Below, piece after piece: positions 34,413 to 42,326 of a DNA stretch of 45,877 bases. Source of the stretch: Gammaproteobacteria bacterium (lineage in GTDB: Bacteria > Pseudomonadota > Gammaproteobacteria > Thiohalomonadales > Thiohalomonadaceae); contig JAPHSX010000025.1 in NCBI GenBank assembly GCA_026196575.1, positions 1-45,877 of the forward strand, read 5' to 3'. The notes beneath the pieces were generated by a model. It searched no databases. It worked only from the letters and a program-made list of their open reading frames with translations, and was not told where the DNA came from. The translations under genes were made by a program, and so were the position numbers. The stretch's first letter is position 1; each line of letters starts with the position of its first letter.

Positions 34413-36161
34413 ATGCTTCCACGGAAAAAGATCCGCATCGGCGACCTGCTGGTCGAGCACAAGATCATCTCGGAAAACCAGCTGATGACGGCGCTGGCCG
34501 ATCAGAAAAAGAGCGGCCACAAACTGGGGCGCGCCCTGATTGAGTTGGGCTTTCTCGGCGAGGATCAGCTGCTGGAGTTTCTCTCGCGCCAGCTGCAGAT
34601 CCCCTACATCGACCTCAAGCACTACAAATACAGACCCGAGACCGTGCGTCTGGTGCCGGAGACCATCGCGCGGCGCTTTCGCATCATCGCCCTGGACGAT
34701 AGCCAGGAGGCGGTGCTGGTCGGCATGGCCGACCCCACCGATATCTTTGCCTACGATGAGCTGGCGCGCATCCTGAAAAAGCCGATCCGCCAGGCAGTGG
34801 TGCGCGAGGGCGAGCTGCTGCGCACCATCGACAGCGTCTATCGCAAGACCGAGGAGATCTCCTCACTGGCCGAGGAGCTGAACGAGGAGCTGTCGGAGAC
34901 CGACTTCAACTTCGATGAGCTGCTGCAGAGCAGCGATGTCAGCGAGGCGCCGGTGGTCAAGCTGCTGCAGTCGGTGTTCGAGGACGCCGTACAGATCGGC
35001 GCCTCCGACATTCACATCGAACCCGACGAGTATGTGCTGCGCATCCGCCAGCGCATCGACGGCGTGCTGCACGAACAGGAGATGAAGGAGCGGCGCATCG
35101 CCGGTGCGCTGGTCTCCCGCCTCAAGCTGATGGGGGGGCTCGACATCTCCGAGCGCCGCCTGCCGCAAGATGGGCGCTTCAACATTCGCGTCAAGGACAA
35201 GCCGATCGACGTGCGCCTCTCCACCATGCCGATTCAGCACGGCGAATCGGTGGTGATGCGCCTGCTCGACCAGAGCGGCGGCAACCTCAATCTGGAGACC
35301 ATCGGCATGCCCGAGCGGCTGCTGCGCCGCTTTCGGCGCAACATCCACAAGCCCCACGGCATGGTGCTGGTGACCGGCCCCACCGGCAGCGGCAAGACCA
35401 CCACCCTCTACGGCGCACTCAATGAGCTCAATGCCCCGGAGAAGAAGATCATCACCGTGGAAGACCCGGTCGAGTACCGCCTGGCGCGCATCAACCAGGT
35501 GCAGGTCAACAGCAAGATCGGCCTGAGCTTCGCCAATGTCCTGCGCACCGCGCTGCGCCAGGACCCGGACATTGTGCTGGTGGGCGAGATCCGCGATCAG
35601 GAGACCGCCGAAATTGCCCTGCGCGCCTCCATCACCGGCCACCTGGTACTCTCCACCCTGCACACCAACGACGCAGTCTCCACCGCCATTCGCCTTATCG
35701 ACATGGGCATTCCCGGCTACATGGTCGCCACCTCGCTGGAGGCGATCGTGGCGCAACGCCTGCTGCGGCGCATCTGCGAGGGCTGTATCAGCAACTACGA
35801 GCCGAGCGTGCAGGAGCGCGCTTGGCTGAAAAAGATGCTGCCCGAGGGGTTCGCGCAGCTGCAACTGCGCCACGGCAGCGGCTGCCCGCACTGCAACAAC
35901 ACCGGCTATCGCGGCCGTATTGGCGTCTTTGAACTGCTGGAGCTGGACGAGCCGATGGCCGATGCCCTGCGCCGCAACGACTCCAGCGCCTTCGCCAAGG
36001 CGGCAGCGGCCAGCCCCAACTTCCGCTCCCTCACCCGCAACGCGCTCGATTTTGCCAGCGACGGCATCACCACGCTGGCCGAGGTGCTGCGCATCTCCAG
36101 CGACGATGAGGCGTTTGCCGCCAACGCCGAAATCGCCACCGCAACCACGGGTACCGACTGA
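34413..36161 (+). CDS. mshE: MSHA-type pilus assembly ATPase (MshE/PilB/GspE family)
   Basis: A 582-residue cytosolic hexameric ATPase that powers pilus extension. The N-terminal MshEN domain (about 1-150), with KIRIGDLLVEHKIISENQLM and GRALIELGFLGEDQL, is a c-di-GMP-binding fold in MshE of Vibrio. Walker A is GPTGSGKTT with Lys328, the Asp box has VEDPVEYRL, Walker B includes DIVLVGEIRD, and the His box HLVLSTLHTND is intact. A zinc tetracysteine motif (CEGC...CPHC) is present. The gene order with mshG and a downstream pilin supports MSHA rather than type II secretion. Confidence 0.9.
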   Translation: MLPRKKIRIGDLLVEHKIISENQLMTALADQKKSGHKLGRALIELGFLGEDQLLEFLSRQLQIPYIDLKHYKYRPETVRLVPETIARRFRIIALDDSQEAVLVGMADPTDIFAYDELARILKKPIRQAVVREGELLRTIDSVYRKTEEISSLAEELNEELSETDFNFDELLQSSDVSEAPVVKLLQSVFEDAVQIGASDIHIEPDEYVLRIRQRIDGVLHEQEMKERRIAGALVSRLKLMGGLDISERRLPQDGRFNIRVKDKPIDVRLSTMPIQHGESVVMRLLDQSGGNLNLETIGMPERLLRRFRRNIHKPHGMVLVTGPTGSGKTTTLYGALNELNAPEKKIITVEDPVEYRLARINQVQVNSKIGLSFANVLRTALRQDPDIVLVGEIRDQETAEIALRASITGHLVLSTLHTNDAVSTAIRLIDMGIPGYMVATSLEAIVAQRLLRRICEGCISNYEPSVQERAWLKKMLPEGFAQLQLRHGSGCPHCNNTGYRGRIGVFELLELDEPMADALRRNDSSAFAKAAAASPNFRSLTRNALDFASDGITTLAEVLRISSDDEAFAANAEIATATTGTD

Positions 36162-37384
36162 TGCCACTCTTTGCCTACCGGGCACGCAACAGCCGTGGGG
36201 ACATGGTCAAGGGCGAGATCGAGGCGGCCTCCGCCGAGAGCGTCGCCGCGCAACTGCTCAACAGCAGCATCACGCCGATAGAGATCACACCGACCCAGGC
36301 AAAAAAGGATCTCCTCGGCAACCTCAAGGTCAAACTCGCCAGCAGCAAACCGACGCTCGACGACCTGATCCTCTTCTGCCGCCAGATGTACACCCTCAAC
36401 AAGGCGGGCGTGCCCATTATTCGCGGCATCACCGGCCTGCAGGAGACCACCCGCAACATCCTGCTGGCGCAGGCCCTCAAACGCATCCTGCTGGAGCTGG
36501 AGTCCGGCCGCGAGCTCTCCACCGCGATGGCGCAGCAGGGCGATATCTTCTCCTCGCTGATGATCAGCATGGTCAAGGTGGGGGAGAACACCGGCAAGCT
36601 TGAAGAGGCCTTTTTGCAACTCTCCTCCTACCTTGAGCTGGAGCGCGACACCCGCAGCCGCATCAAGGCGGCATTGCGCTACCCCACCTTTGTCATCGTC
36701 GCCATCGCCCTGGCCATCGGCGTGGTCAATGTCTTCGTCATCCCCGCCTTTGCCGGCGTCTTCAAGGGGATGAACCTGGAACTGCCCTGGCAGACCCAGG
36801 CGCTGATCGGCCTCTCCGACTTCACCGTGGCCTACTGGCCCCACCTCCTCACCCTCCTCGCCGTGGTACTGCTCGGCTTTGGCAATTACATCAAGACCCC
36901 CGGCGGCAAATACAAGTGGGACAAGACCAAGCTACGCCTGCCCATCGTCGGCAATATCATCAAACGGGCCCTGCTCTCGCGCTTCGCCCGCACCTATGCC
37001 ATGGCCAGCAAGAGCGGCGTGCCGCTCATCCAGACCCTCACCGTGATCTCGCGCGCGGTGGACAATGACTATGTGGCGGAAAAGGTGCTGAGCATGCGCA
37101 ACGGCATCGAGCGCGGTGACTCCATGACCCGCACCGCGATGGCCACCGGCCTCTTCACCCCGCTGGTACTGCAGATGCTCAACGTCGGCGAGGAGACCGG
37201 CGCGGTCGACGAGATGATGGACGAGGTGGCCGACTTCTACGAGCGCGAGGTCGACTACGAACTGAAGGGGCTCAGCGCCGCCATCGAACCGATCCTCATC
37301 GTCGCCGTCGGCCTCCTGGTGCTCATCCTCGCCCTCGGCATCTTCCTGCCGATGTGGGAGATGACCAGCCTGGCCAAGCGGTAG
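36161..37384 (+). CDS. mshG: MSHA-type pilus inner-membrane platform protein (MshG/PilC/GspF family)
   Basis: A 407-residue polytopic platform protein that links the ATPase to the growing pilus. MPLFAYRARNSRGDMVKGEI is the family start. It contains two GspF repeats, each with the ARTY/MARxG-type block: LFCRQMYTLNKAGVPI and RFARTYAMASKSGVPL. Three membrane helices follow, the last being ILIVAVGLLVLILALGIFLP. Its start overlaps the ATPase stop by one base. The stop codon TAG is formed by the first three bases of a 30-bp palindrome identical to the ends of the MITE at 40322-40591. Confidence 0.92.
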   Translation: MPLFAYRARNSRGDMVKGEIEAASAESVAAQLLNSSITPIEITPTQAKKDLLGNLKVKLASSKPTLDDLILFCRQMYTLNKAGVPIIRGITGLQETTRNILLAQALKRILLELESGRELSTAMAQQGDIFSSLMISMVKVGENTGKLEEAFLQLSSYLELERDTRSRIKAALRYPTFVIVAIALAIGVVNVFVIPAFAGVFKGMNLELPWQTQALIGLSDFTVAYWPHLLTLLAVVLLGFGNYIKTPGGKYKWDKTKLRLPIVGNIIKRALLSRFARTYAMASKSGVPLIQTLTVISRAVDNDYVAEKVLSMRNGIERGDSMTRTAMATGLFTPLVLQMLNVGEETGAVDEMMDEVADFYEREVDYELKGLSAAIEPILIVAVGLLVLILALGIFLPMWEMTSLAKR

Positions 37385-37411
37385 TACCGTGACCCATAGG
37401 TCACGGCACTA
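37382..37411. repeat. End-only palindrome of the MITE-like element
   Basis: The first 17 bases, TAGTACCGTGACCCATA, are identical to the left end of the 40322-40591 element. The last 13, GGTCACGGCACTA, match its right end with one change. The result is a hairpin with a 13-bp stem (one mismatch) and a four-base loop. It provides the mshG stop codon and may serve as a hairpin in the mshG transcript. TA dinucleotides flank both the palindrome and the full element. Confidence 0.8.
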
Positions 37412-37422
37412 GGAGCTGCACG

Positions 37423-37977
37423 ATGCGCGCCCATGAACAAGATACCCGTCTGTTGCGCCTTATCGTGCTCGCCGTCCTGATCCTCATCTTTATCAGCATC
37501 GCCGCCAACCGCATCTGGGGGCTGCGCCTCGCCGCCGAGCGGGTCGGCGTGCTGCACACCGTGGGCAGCCTGCGCAGCGCCCTGGGGATGAAAATGAGTG
37601 AGGTGGTGGTCAGGGAGGGGGCGGCGGCACTGGTGGGGCTGCACCAGCACAATCCGATGCGCCTGTGGCAGCTGCCGCCCCCGAACTACCTCGGCGAATT
37701 CCACACCAGCGAGGCACCGCAGGAGCGGGGAATATGGTATTTCGACCTCGACCAGAGGATGCTGATCTACCGCGTGCGCTTTGCCGCACAGTTCAGCAGC
37801 AGCAACCCCCTGCACCCCGATCTGGCGCGCTACCAGCTGCGCGCCGACTATCACGACACCAATGGCAACGGCCAGTTTGACGCCGAACTGGAGACGCTCA
37901 GCGGCCTGGACCTGGTAGCGGCAGACCACTACAGTTGGCCCAGCGCAACGGGGCCGGACGCGGCCCGTCAACCTTAA
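37423..37977 (+). CDS. MshF-position membrane-anchored protein
   Basis: A 184-residue protein with an N-terminal membrane helix (about residues 10-30, LLRLIVLAVLILIFISIAA) and a periplasmic part. Its place right after mshG is that of mshF in the Vibrio MSHA cluster, and the size and topology fit, but I see no decisive motif. A calcium-loop-like DTNGNGQFDAE (residues 145-155) has the D-x-N-x-N-G-x-x-D pattern of EF-hand or dockerin loops. An AGGAG ribosome site precedes the start. It is a candidate MshF or minor pilus assembly protein. Confidence 0.7.
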   Translation: MRAHEQDTRLLRLIVLAVLILIFISIAANRIWGLRLAAERVGVLHTVGSLRSALGMKMSEVVVREGAAALVGLHQHNPMRLWQLPPPNYLGEFHTSEAPQERGIWYFDLDQRMLIYRVRFAAQFSSSNPLHPDLARYQLRADYHDTNGNGQFDAELETLSGLDLVAADHYSWPSATGPDAARQP

Positions 37978-37983
37978 CGGTCA

Positions 37984-38610
37984 ATGCAGACAATGGACAA
38001 CGCCACCCTTTTCGCCATCCTGCAGGAGGCAACACTCCTCTTCCTCCTCATCGGCTCGCTCTTCGCGCTGCTGCTCGGCGTGCTCTTTTTACTCTCGCCG
38101 CAACAGGCCGCCATGTTCACCGGGCGCTACAACCGCTGGCTCTCGCTGCGCCGTCCCACCCGGCCGCTGGAGATCCCCCACCCCGTAGACCACACCCTCT
38201 ACCACCATCACCGTCTCATCGGCCTCCTGCTCCTCCTCGCCGCCGGCTACATTCTCTACCGCTTTGGCTTCGACTACCGCCAGCAGGAGGCGGTCGCCCT
38301 CATCGCCGCCAGCCCGTGGCACCCCGCCCTGGTCGAGTGGTTGCTGGAGGCGCTGCTCTGGTTCCTTATCCCCTTCTCGCTGCTGCTGCTCCTGCTGGGC
38401 GGCGCCATGGCGCTCAAACCCTCCACCCTGAAGGGGCTGGAACAGCACGCCAACCGCTGGCTCTCCACCCGCAAACTGCTCCACCCGCTGGACAAACCCA
38501 ACCTCTCCCTGGATCGCTGGAGCCAATCCCATCCCCGCCTCTTTGGCGCCCTCCTCACCCTCGCCGCCCTCTACAGCCTCACCCTGCTGCTCCTGCTGCT
38601 CCTCGCCTGA
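37984..38610 (+). CDS. Internally duplicated four-helix membrane protein, unknown function
   Basis: A 208-residue protein that I do not recognise. It has four hydrophobic segments (about 17-37, 78-95, 120-144 and 186-207). The two halves align at an offset of 107-108 residues: NRWLSLRR at 50-57 with NRWLSTRK at 157-164, PLE/PLD at 61 and 168, and RLIGLLLLLAAGY with RLFGALLTLAALY. It is thus a tandem repeat of a helix, polar-loop, helix unit. It occupies the place of mshB before the pilin but has no prepilin signal. Two start codons nine bases apart are possible. Confidence 0.72.
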   Translation: MQTMDNATLFAILQEATLLFLLIGSLFALLLGVLFLLSPQQAAMFTGRYNRWLSLRRPTRPLEIPHPVDHTLYHHHRLIGLLLLLAAGYILYRFGFDYRQQEAVALIAASPWHPALVEWLLEALLWFLIPFSLLLLLLGGAMALKPSTLKGLEQHANRWLSTRKLLHPLDKPNLSLDRWSQSHPRLFGALLTLAALYSLTLLLLLLLA

Positions 38611-38639
38611 GGCCGCCAGCCCTCAAAGACAAAAGCAAA

Positions 38640-38668
38640 TTCACATCCTTGCGGATTTCTGCTTAAAT
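38640..38668 (+). promoter_or_regulatory. Candidate promoter of the pilin gene
   Basis: TTCACA (38640-38645) and TTAAAT (38663-38668) are 17 bases apart, 88 bases before the pilin ATG. The leader then contains a perfect GGGCCGCGGCCC palindrome (38725-38736). No convincing sigma-54 site was found. Confidence 0.4.
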
Positions 38669-38756
38669 GGGCTGCGCGCTCACCTTTTTCCCTGTGTGGG
38701 CACCACGCACAAACAGTTAGTCCCGGGCCGCGGCCCCCCCGAACGGAGTAGACAAT

Positions 38757-39185
38757 ATGAAAGCGCAACAAGCAGGTTTCACCCTGATCGAACTGGTGAT
38801 GGTGATCGTTATTCTTGGTATTCTGGCGGCTACGGCCGTTCCTAAATTTATCGATTTAAAAAGTGATGCAGAAGCCTCTGCCATTAAAGGGGTTGCCGGC
38901 GGTTTTGGCTCGGCATCGGCAGTCAACTATGCCGGCTGTTCACTCACAAACAATGTAGTAACCGCTAACAAGTGTGTCACCGTCGCCAAATGCTCAGATG
39001 TCTTGGACGTTGCCAATAGTGATATCACATCTCTGGGTCTAGTACGCTCTACCACCGCCTACAATTTGCTCGCTGACACCGCGGTGACAAACGGCACAAC
39101 AGCAACATGTACGCTCGAAAAAGAAAAAACCTCGGGCGGTGCAGTGTGGACTGCCACATATCAAGTTATCGGCGCAGGCAACTAA
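38757..39185 (+). CDS. mshA: MshA-like type IV major pilin
   Basis: A 142-residue prepilin. The short leader MKAQQAG is followed by FTLIELVMVIVILGILAATA: cleavage after glycine, N-methylated phenylalanine, and Glu+5. VPKFIDLKSDAEASAIKGVAGG continues the helix as in MshA pilins. The globular head has four cysteines (AGCS, NKCV, AKCS and ATCT) that could form two disulfides. Its codons are visibly richer in A and T than those of its neighbours. It has its own promoter candidate and a strong terminator, as expected for an abundant subunit. Confidence 0.9.
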   Translation: MKAQQAGFTLIELVMVIVILGILAATAVPKFIDLKSDAEASAIKGVAGGFGSASAVNYAGCSLTNNVVTANKCVTVAKCSDVLDVANSDITSLGLVRSTTAYNLLADTAVTNGTTATCTLEKEKTSGGAVWTATYQVIGAGN

Positions 39186-39253
39186 AAGGCAGCAAAAGAA
39201 GTCTCCTTAAGGGTCAGAATTTTCTTCTGCATTAGCTTCCTGACCACCTTTAG

Positions 39254-39283
39254 AAAGCGGCGACTTAACAATCGCCGCTTTTT
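39254..39283 (+). terminator. Intrinsic terminator of the pilin gene
   Basis: A perfect 10-bp stem AAAGCGGCGA/TCGCCGCTTT (39254-39263 with 39272-39281) has an eight-base loop; five T residues close the structure. It lies 69 bases after the pilin stop and before the convergent bluB. On the minus strand the A-rich side gives a T run as well, so it could act for bluB too. Confidence 0.88.
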
Positions 39284-39325
39284 GTTTGTCCGGCCCACTG
39301 CCTCACGGATCGTGGCCGCCCGGGA

Positions 39326-40090
39326 TCAGTCGAGTCGGGTGGAGACGAAGCTGCCCTGTTGCACCGCCTCTTGATCGGCACGCAGCTGCTGTTGCAGGGG
39401 CACGGCCCCCTCGGCGCTGGTCTGCCCCCACTGCTCGAAATAGACCAGTTCATCGAGGGGCAGGCGTGGCCGCCAGTTGGCGCTCTCCAGTTCGGGTTTG
39501 TCGAAAAAGTGCGAGACATAGCCGATGCACAGGTAGGCGATGGGGACGATGTGGCGGGGAATGGCCAATATGGTCTGCAGCTCCCGCTGATGAAAGATGC
39601 TGACCCACCCCACGCCCAGCCCTTCGGCGCGGGCCGCCAACCATAGATTCTGCACCGCGCAGACGCTGCTGTAGAGGTCCATGGTCTTCATGTGGGTTCG
39701 CCCCACCACCACCGGGCCGGCGCGCTCCCGATCACAGGTGATACAGAGATTGAGCGGCGCCTCCAGGATCCCCTCCAGCTTGAGACGCTGGTATACCTCG
39801 CGGCGTTCGTCATCGAACATCACGGCGGCCTCGGTATTGGCCGCCACGAAGGCGTCGTGGACCCGCTGCTTGAGCTGTGGCGAGTTGATCAGCAGAAAGT
39901 TCCAGGGTTGCATGAAACCGACCGACGGCGCGTGGTGGGCCGCCGTAAGGATACGGCTTAGCACGGCGGCGGGAACGGGATCCGGTTTGAATTGACCGCG
40001 CACGTCACGGCGTGTCAGCACGGCCTGATAGAGTCCGGCGCGCTGCTCATCGCAGAGGCGGTGTGGCGAGAGTGGGTTCTGGTTTTCCAT
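39326..40090 (-). CDS. bluB: 5,6-dimethylbenzimidazole synthase
   Basis: A 254-residue nitroreductase-fold enzyme that breaks down reduced FMN with oxygen to give 5,6-dimethylbenzimidazole, the lower ligand of vitamin B12. TRRDVRGQFKPDPVP is the BluB signature; AAHHAPSVGFMQPWNFLLI and AEGLGVGWVSIF bind flavin. The frame is open upstream to 40525, but the ATG at 40090 (MENQNPLSPH) with AAGGGGA ahead is the true start, since the extra part is riboswitch and MITE. A cobalamin riboswitch precedes it, so B12 should repress it. Confidence 0.95.
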   Translation of the reverse strand: MENQNPLSPHRLCDEQRAGLYQAVLTRRDVRGQFKPDPVPAAVLSRILTAAHHAPSVGFMQPWNFLLINSPQLKQRVHDAFVAANTEAAVMFDDERREVYQRLKLEGILEAPLNLCITCDRERAGPVVVGRTHMKTMDLYSSVCAVQNLWLAARAEGLGVGWVSIFHQRELQTILAIPRHIVPIAYLCIGYVSHFFDKPELESANWRPRLPLDELVYFEQWGQTSAEGAVPLQQQLRADQEAVQQGSFVSTRLD

Positions 40091-40149
40091 GGTTAGTCCC
40101 CTTGTTTGGAAAAACCGGGAGCGCCTGACCATACGCGTCCTCTTATCCT

Positions 40150-40305
40150 GCGGGCCGGTCTTCTGACTCAGGTTCCTTTCGCCCAGACGCCTTCCCGGCC
40201 AGAGCCAGTGGCATTGTGTCTGAGCAATCACCTTCACAGCGTTGGGCACGTAGCGGGTTTGCACCGCTTTCCCGATTCTCCCGTAACGCATCACGGGCAC
40301 CTGCA
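40150..40305 (-). promoter_or_regulatory. Cobalamin riboswitch upstream of bluB
   Basis: Reading on the minus strand, the 3' end carries the B12 box AGTCAGAAGACCGGCC (40153-40168), matching AGYCMGGAGACCKGCC at all but one base. Upstream in order are CGGGAAGGCG, GCCACTGG (40205-40212), ACGCTGTGAAGG, and the GGGAAAGCGGTGCAAACCCG core, all expected for the class. The ends of P1 are approximate. About 60 bases separate it from the bluB start; I could not find a clear terminator hairpin there, so control may act on translation. Confidence 0.9.
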
Positions 40306-40321
40306 GGGATGACAGGCCCAC

Positions 40322-40591
40322 TAGTACCGTGACCCATAAATTTCGACACAACCAGAGCCCCCCGGATGTGCCAGGACAAGGCGTAGCGCGCAGGCAATGG
40401 CCCAAGCCCTTGTCAAGCGCTGCAACGTGGGACTGGTGCATCCGGGGGGCTCCCTTCGGGCGAGCCGCTGACCGGCCATCTGCGGCGTTGCGCTTGCTTG
40501 AAAGGGGGTGGCCCTTCCGGCGCAACCGCGTCTTGCATCTGACCGGTCAGCGGCTCGCTGGTTATGCCGAAATTTATGGGTCACGGTACTA
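40322..40591. mobile_element. MITE-like non-autonomous element with 34-bp inverted ends
   Basis: A 270-bp element. Left 40322-40355 and right 40558-40591 are inverted copies matching at 32 of 34 bases, each beginning TAGTACCGTGACCCATAAA. TA lies at both outer edges, as for IS630/Tc1-mariner-type insertion. The interior is almost wholly palindromic: AGCCCCCCGGATG (40356-40368) pairs with 40439-40451, and GAGCCGCTGACCGG (40462-40475) with 40543-40556, each with nested stems. No transposase is encoded. Its left edge lies about 15-20 bases from the 5' side of the cobalamin riboswitch. Confidence 0.88.
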
Positions 40592-40645
40592 AAGGGTGGG
40601 CCGCGACTGGGATGGTAATTGGCGGACGGCGATGCGCGCAAGCAG

Positions 40646-42271
40646 TTAAATGCCGGTCACGCTGCCGCTATTATCCAGATCGATGGCGTGAGCGGCCGGT
40701 TCGCGCGGTAGCCCCGGCATGGTGACGATGTCACCGGTAAGTGCCAGCAGGTAGCCGGCCCCGGCGGCGATGCGCACCTGCTCCACCGGCAGGGTGAAGC
40801 CGTCGGGATGGCCGGGCCTTTTCGGGTCATCGGAGAGGGAGAGGTGGGTCTTGGCGATGCAGATCGGCAGGGTGTCGTAACCCAGGGCGGTGACCTGGGC
40901 CAGATCCCTGCGGGCGCTGCGGCTCAACTCGATCCCGGCCGCGCCGTAGATGGTGCGGGCGACGGCGCCGATCTTCTCCTGCGGTGACTGGGCGAGATCG
41001 TAGAGGTAGCGCACCGGCGGCGGTGGCTTTGCCGCCATCTCCATCACGGCGGCGGCCAATGCCTCGGCGCCGCGACCGCCCTCACGATAGGCAGTGGTAC
41101 GGGCACAGTGCAGACCGCGCTCGCGGCACCCCTGCTCGATGGTCAGCAGCTCCTCCTCGCGGTCGGCATCAAAAACATTGATCGCGATCACCGGCTCAAA
41201 GCCGAAACAACGCACACTCGCCACGTGGTGGTCGAGGTGCTCCAGGCCACGCACGATCTCCTCTGGCGTACCATTGGCAGAGAGGCTGCCGCAGCCGTGA
41301 ATGCGTAACGCCCTCACCGTCACTACCAGCACCACCGCATGGGGCCAGAGCCCGGAGCTGCGGCACTTGATGTCGAAGAACTTCTCCGCCCCCAGGTCGA
41401 AGCCGAAGCCCGCCTCGGTGACTACGTAGTCGGCCAGGGTGGCGGCGGTACGGGTCGCCACCACCGAGTTGCAGCCGTGGGCGATGTTGCCGAAGGGGCC
41501 GCCGTGTACCAGCGCCGGCACCCCCTCGGTCGACTGCACCAGGTTGGGCAGGCGGGCGTCATGCAGCAGGGCGGCCATCGCACCGGTGGCGTTCAGCTTG
41601 TCGGCGGTGACGGGGACACCGTCCCGATCAAACCCCACCAGGATCTGCCCCAGCCGTCTCTTGAGGTCGTCGATCCCCTCGGCGAGGGCGAGGATCGCCA
41701 TCACCTCGGAGGCGGCGGTGATATCAAAACCGGCCTCGCGCGGCACGCCGTTGGCGCGCCCGCCGAGGCCGATCACCCCCTGGCGCAGCGCCCGGTCGTT
41801 GACATCGAGCACCCGCCGCCAGAAGAGCTGACGGTGCTCCAGGTCGAGGCCGCTGTGGTGGTGAATGACGTTGTCGATCATCGCCGCCAGCAGGTTGTGC
41901 GCCGCCCCCACCGCGTGGATATCGCCGGTAAAGTGCATGTTGATGCGGGTGGCCGGTTCCAGCTGACAGCGGCCGCCGCCGGTGCCACCCCCCTTGATGC
42001 CAAAGATGGGGCCGAGTGAGGGCTCGCGCAGGGCCAGGGCAACGCGTTGCCCGAGCCGTTGCATCCCCTGCGCCAGACCGATGGAGACGGTGGTCTTACC
42101 CTCGCCGGCGCGGGTCGGGTTGATTGCCGAGACCAGGATGATCCTGCCGCTGGGAGATGTGCCGGCTGGCGCTAAAACCTCACCTCTTAACTTCGCCATC
42201 TCATCGCCATAGATAAACAGTGACTCAGGCGAGAGCCCCAGCCGGGCGGCGGTCTCGATAATGGTGGCCAT
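40646..42271 (-). CDS. fhs: Formate-tetrahydrofolate ligase
   Basis: A 541-residue cytosolic enzyme that activates formate with ATP to 10-formyltetrahydrofolate. The P-loop-like NPTRAGEGKTTVSIGLAQG, REPSLGPIFGIKGGGTGGG, FTGDIHAVGAAHNLL, and the C-terminal TGDIVTMPGLPREPAA are all diagnostic. The usual PTPAGEGKTT reads PTRAGEGKTT here, a mild change. The gene lies 55 bases after the sulfotransferase-like gene on the same strand. It may feed purine synthesis or one-carbon flow from formate; no partner folD is in the window. Confidence 0.96.
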   Translation of the reverse strand: MATIIETAARLGLSPESLFIYGDEMAKLRGEVLAPAGTSPSGRIILVSAINPTRAGEGKTTVSIGLAQGMQRLGQRVALALREPSLGPIFGIKGGGTGGGRCQLEPATRINMHFTGDIHAVGAAHNLLAAMIDNVIHHHSGLDLEHRQLFWRRVLDVNDRALRQGVIGLGGRANGVPREAGFDITAASEVMAILALAEGIDDLKRRLGQILVGFDRDGVPVTADKLNATGAMAALLHDARLPNLVQSTEGVPALVHGGPFGNIAHGCNSVVATRTAATLADYVVTEAGFGFDLGAEKFFDIKCRSSGLWPHAVVLVVTVRALRIHGCGSLSANGTPEEIVRGLEHLDHHVASVRCFGFEPVIAINVFDADREEELLTIEQGCRERGLHCARTTAYREGGRGAEALAAAVMEMAAKPPPPVRYLYDLAQSPQEKIGAVARTIYGAAGIELSRSARRDLAQVTALGYDTLPICIAKTHLSLSDDPKRPGHPDGFTLPVEQVRIAAGAGYLLALTGDIVTMPGLPREPAAHAIDLDNSGSVTGI

Positions 42272-42326
42272 GAACGACTCCGTTGCGTGGAAATGGGTCT
42301 GTTTAGGTTAACGCAAAACCGCCCTC

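Noticed and set aside
34863-36185. A 440-codon open frame antisense to the mshE-like gene
   Set aside because: The same type of shadow frame; the opposite strand encodes an intact ATPase.
37984-38610. MshB minor pilin, from its position before mshA
   Set aside because: There is no prepilin peptidase site or single N-terminal pilin helix; it is a four-helix duplicated protein.
40091-40525. N-terminal extension of bluB by 145 codons
   Set aside because: The extra frame runs through a cobalamin riboswitch and the MITE; the ATG at 40090 has a ribosome site and matches the family start.
40322-40591. Remnant of a transposase gene in the MITE
   Set aside because: Short open frames cross the palindromes, but none shows transposase motifs.
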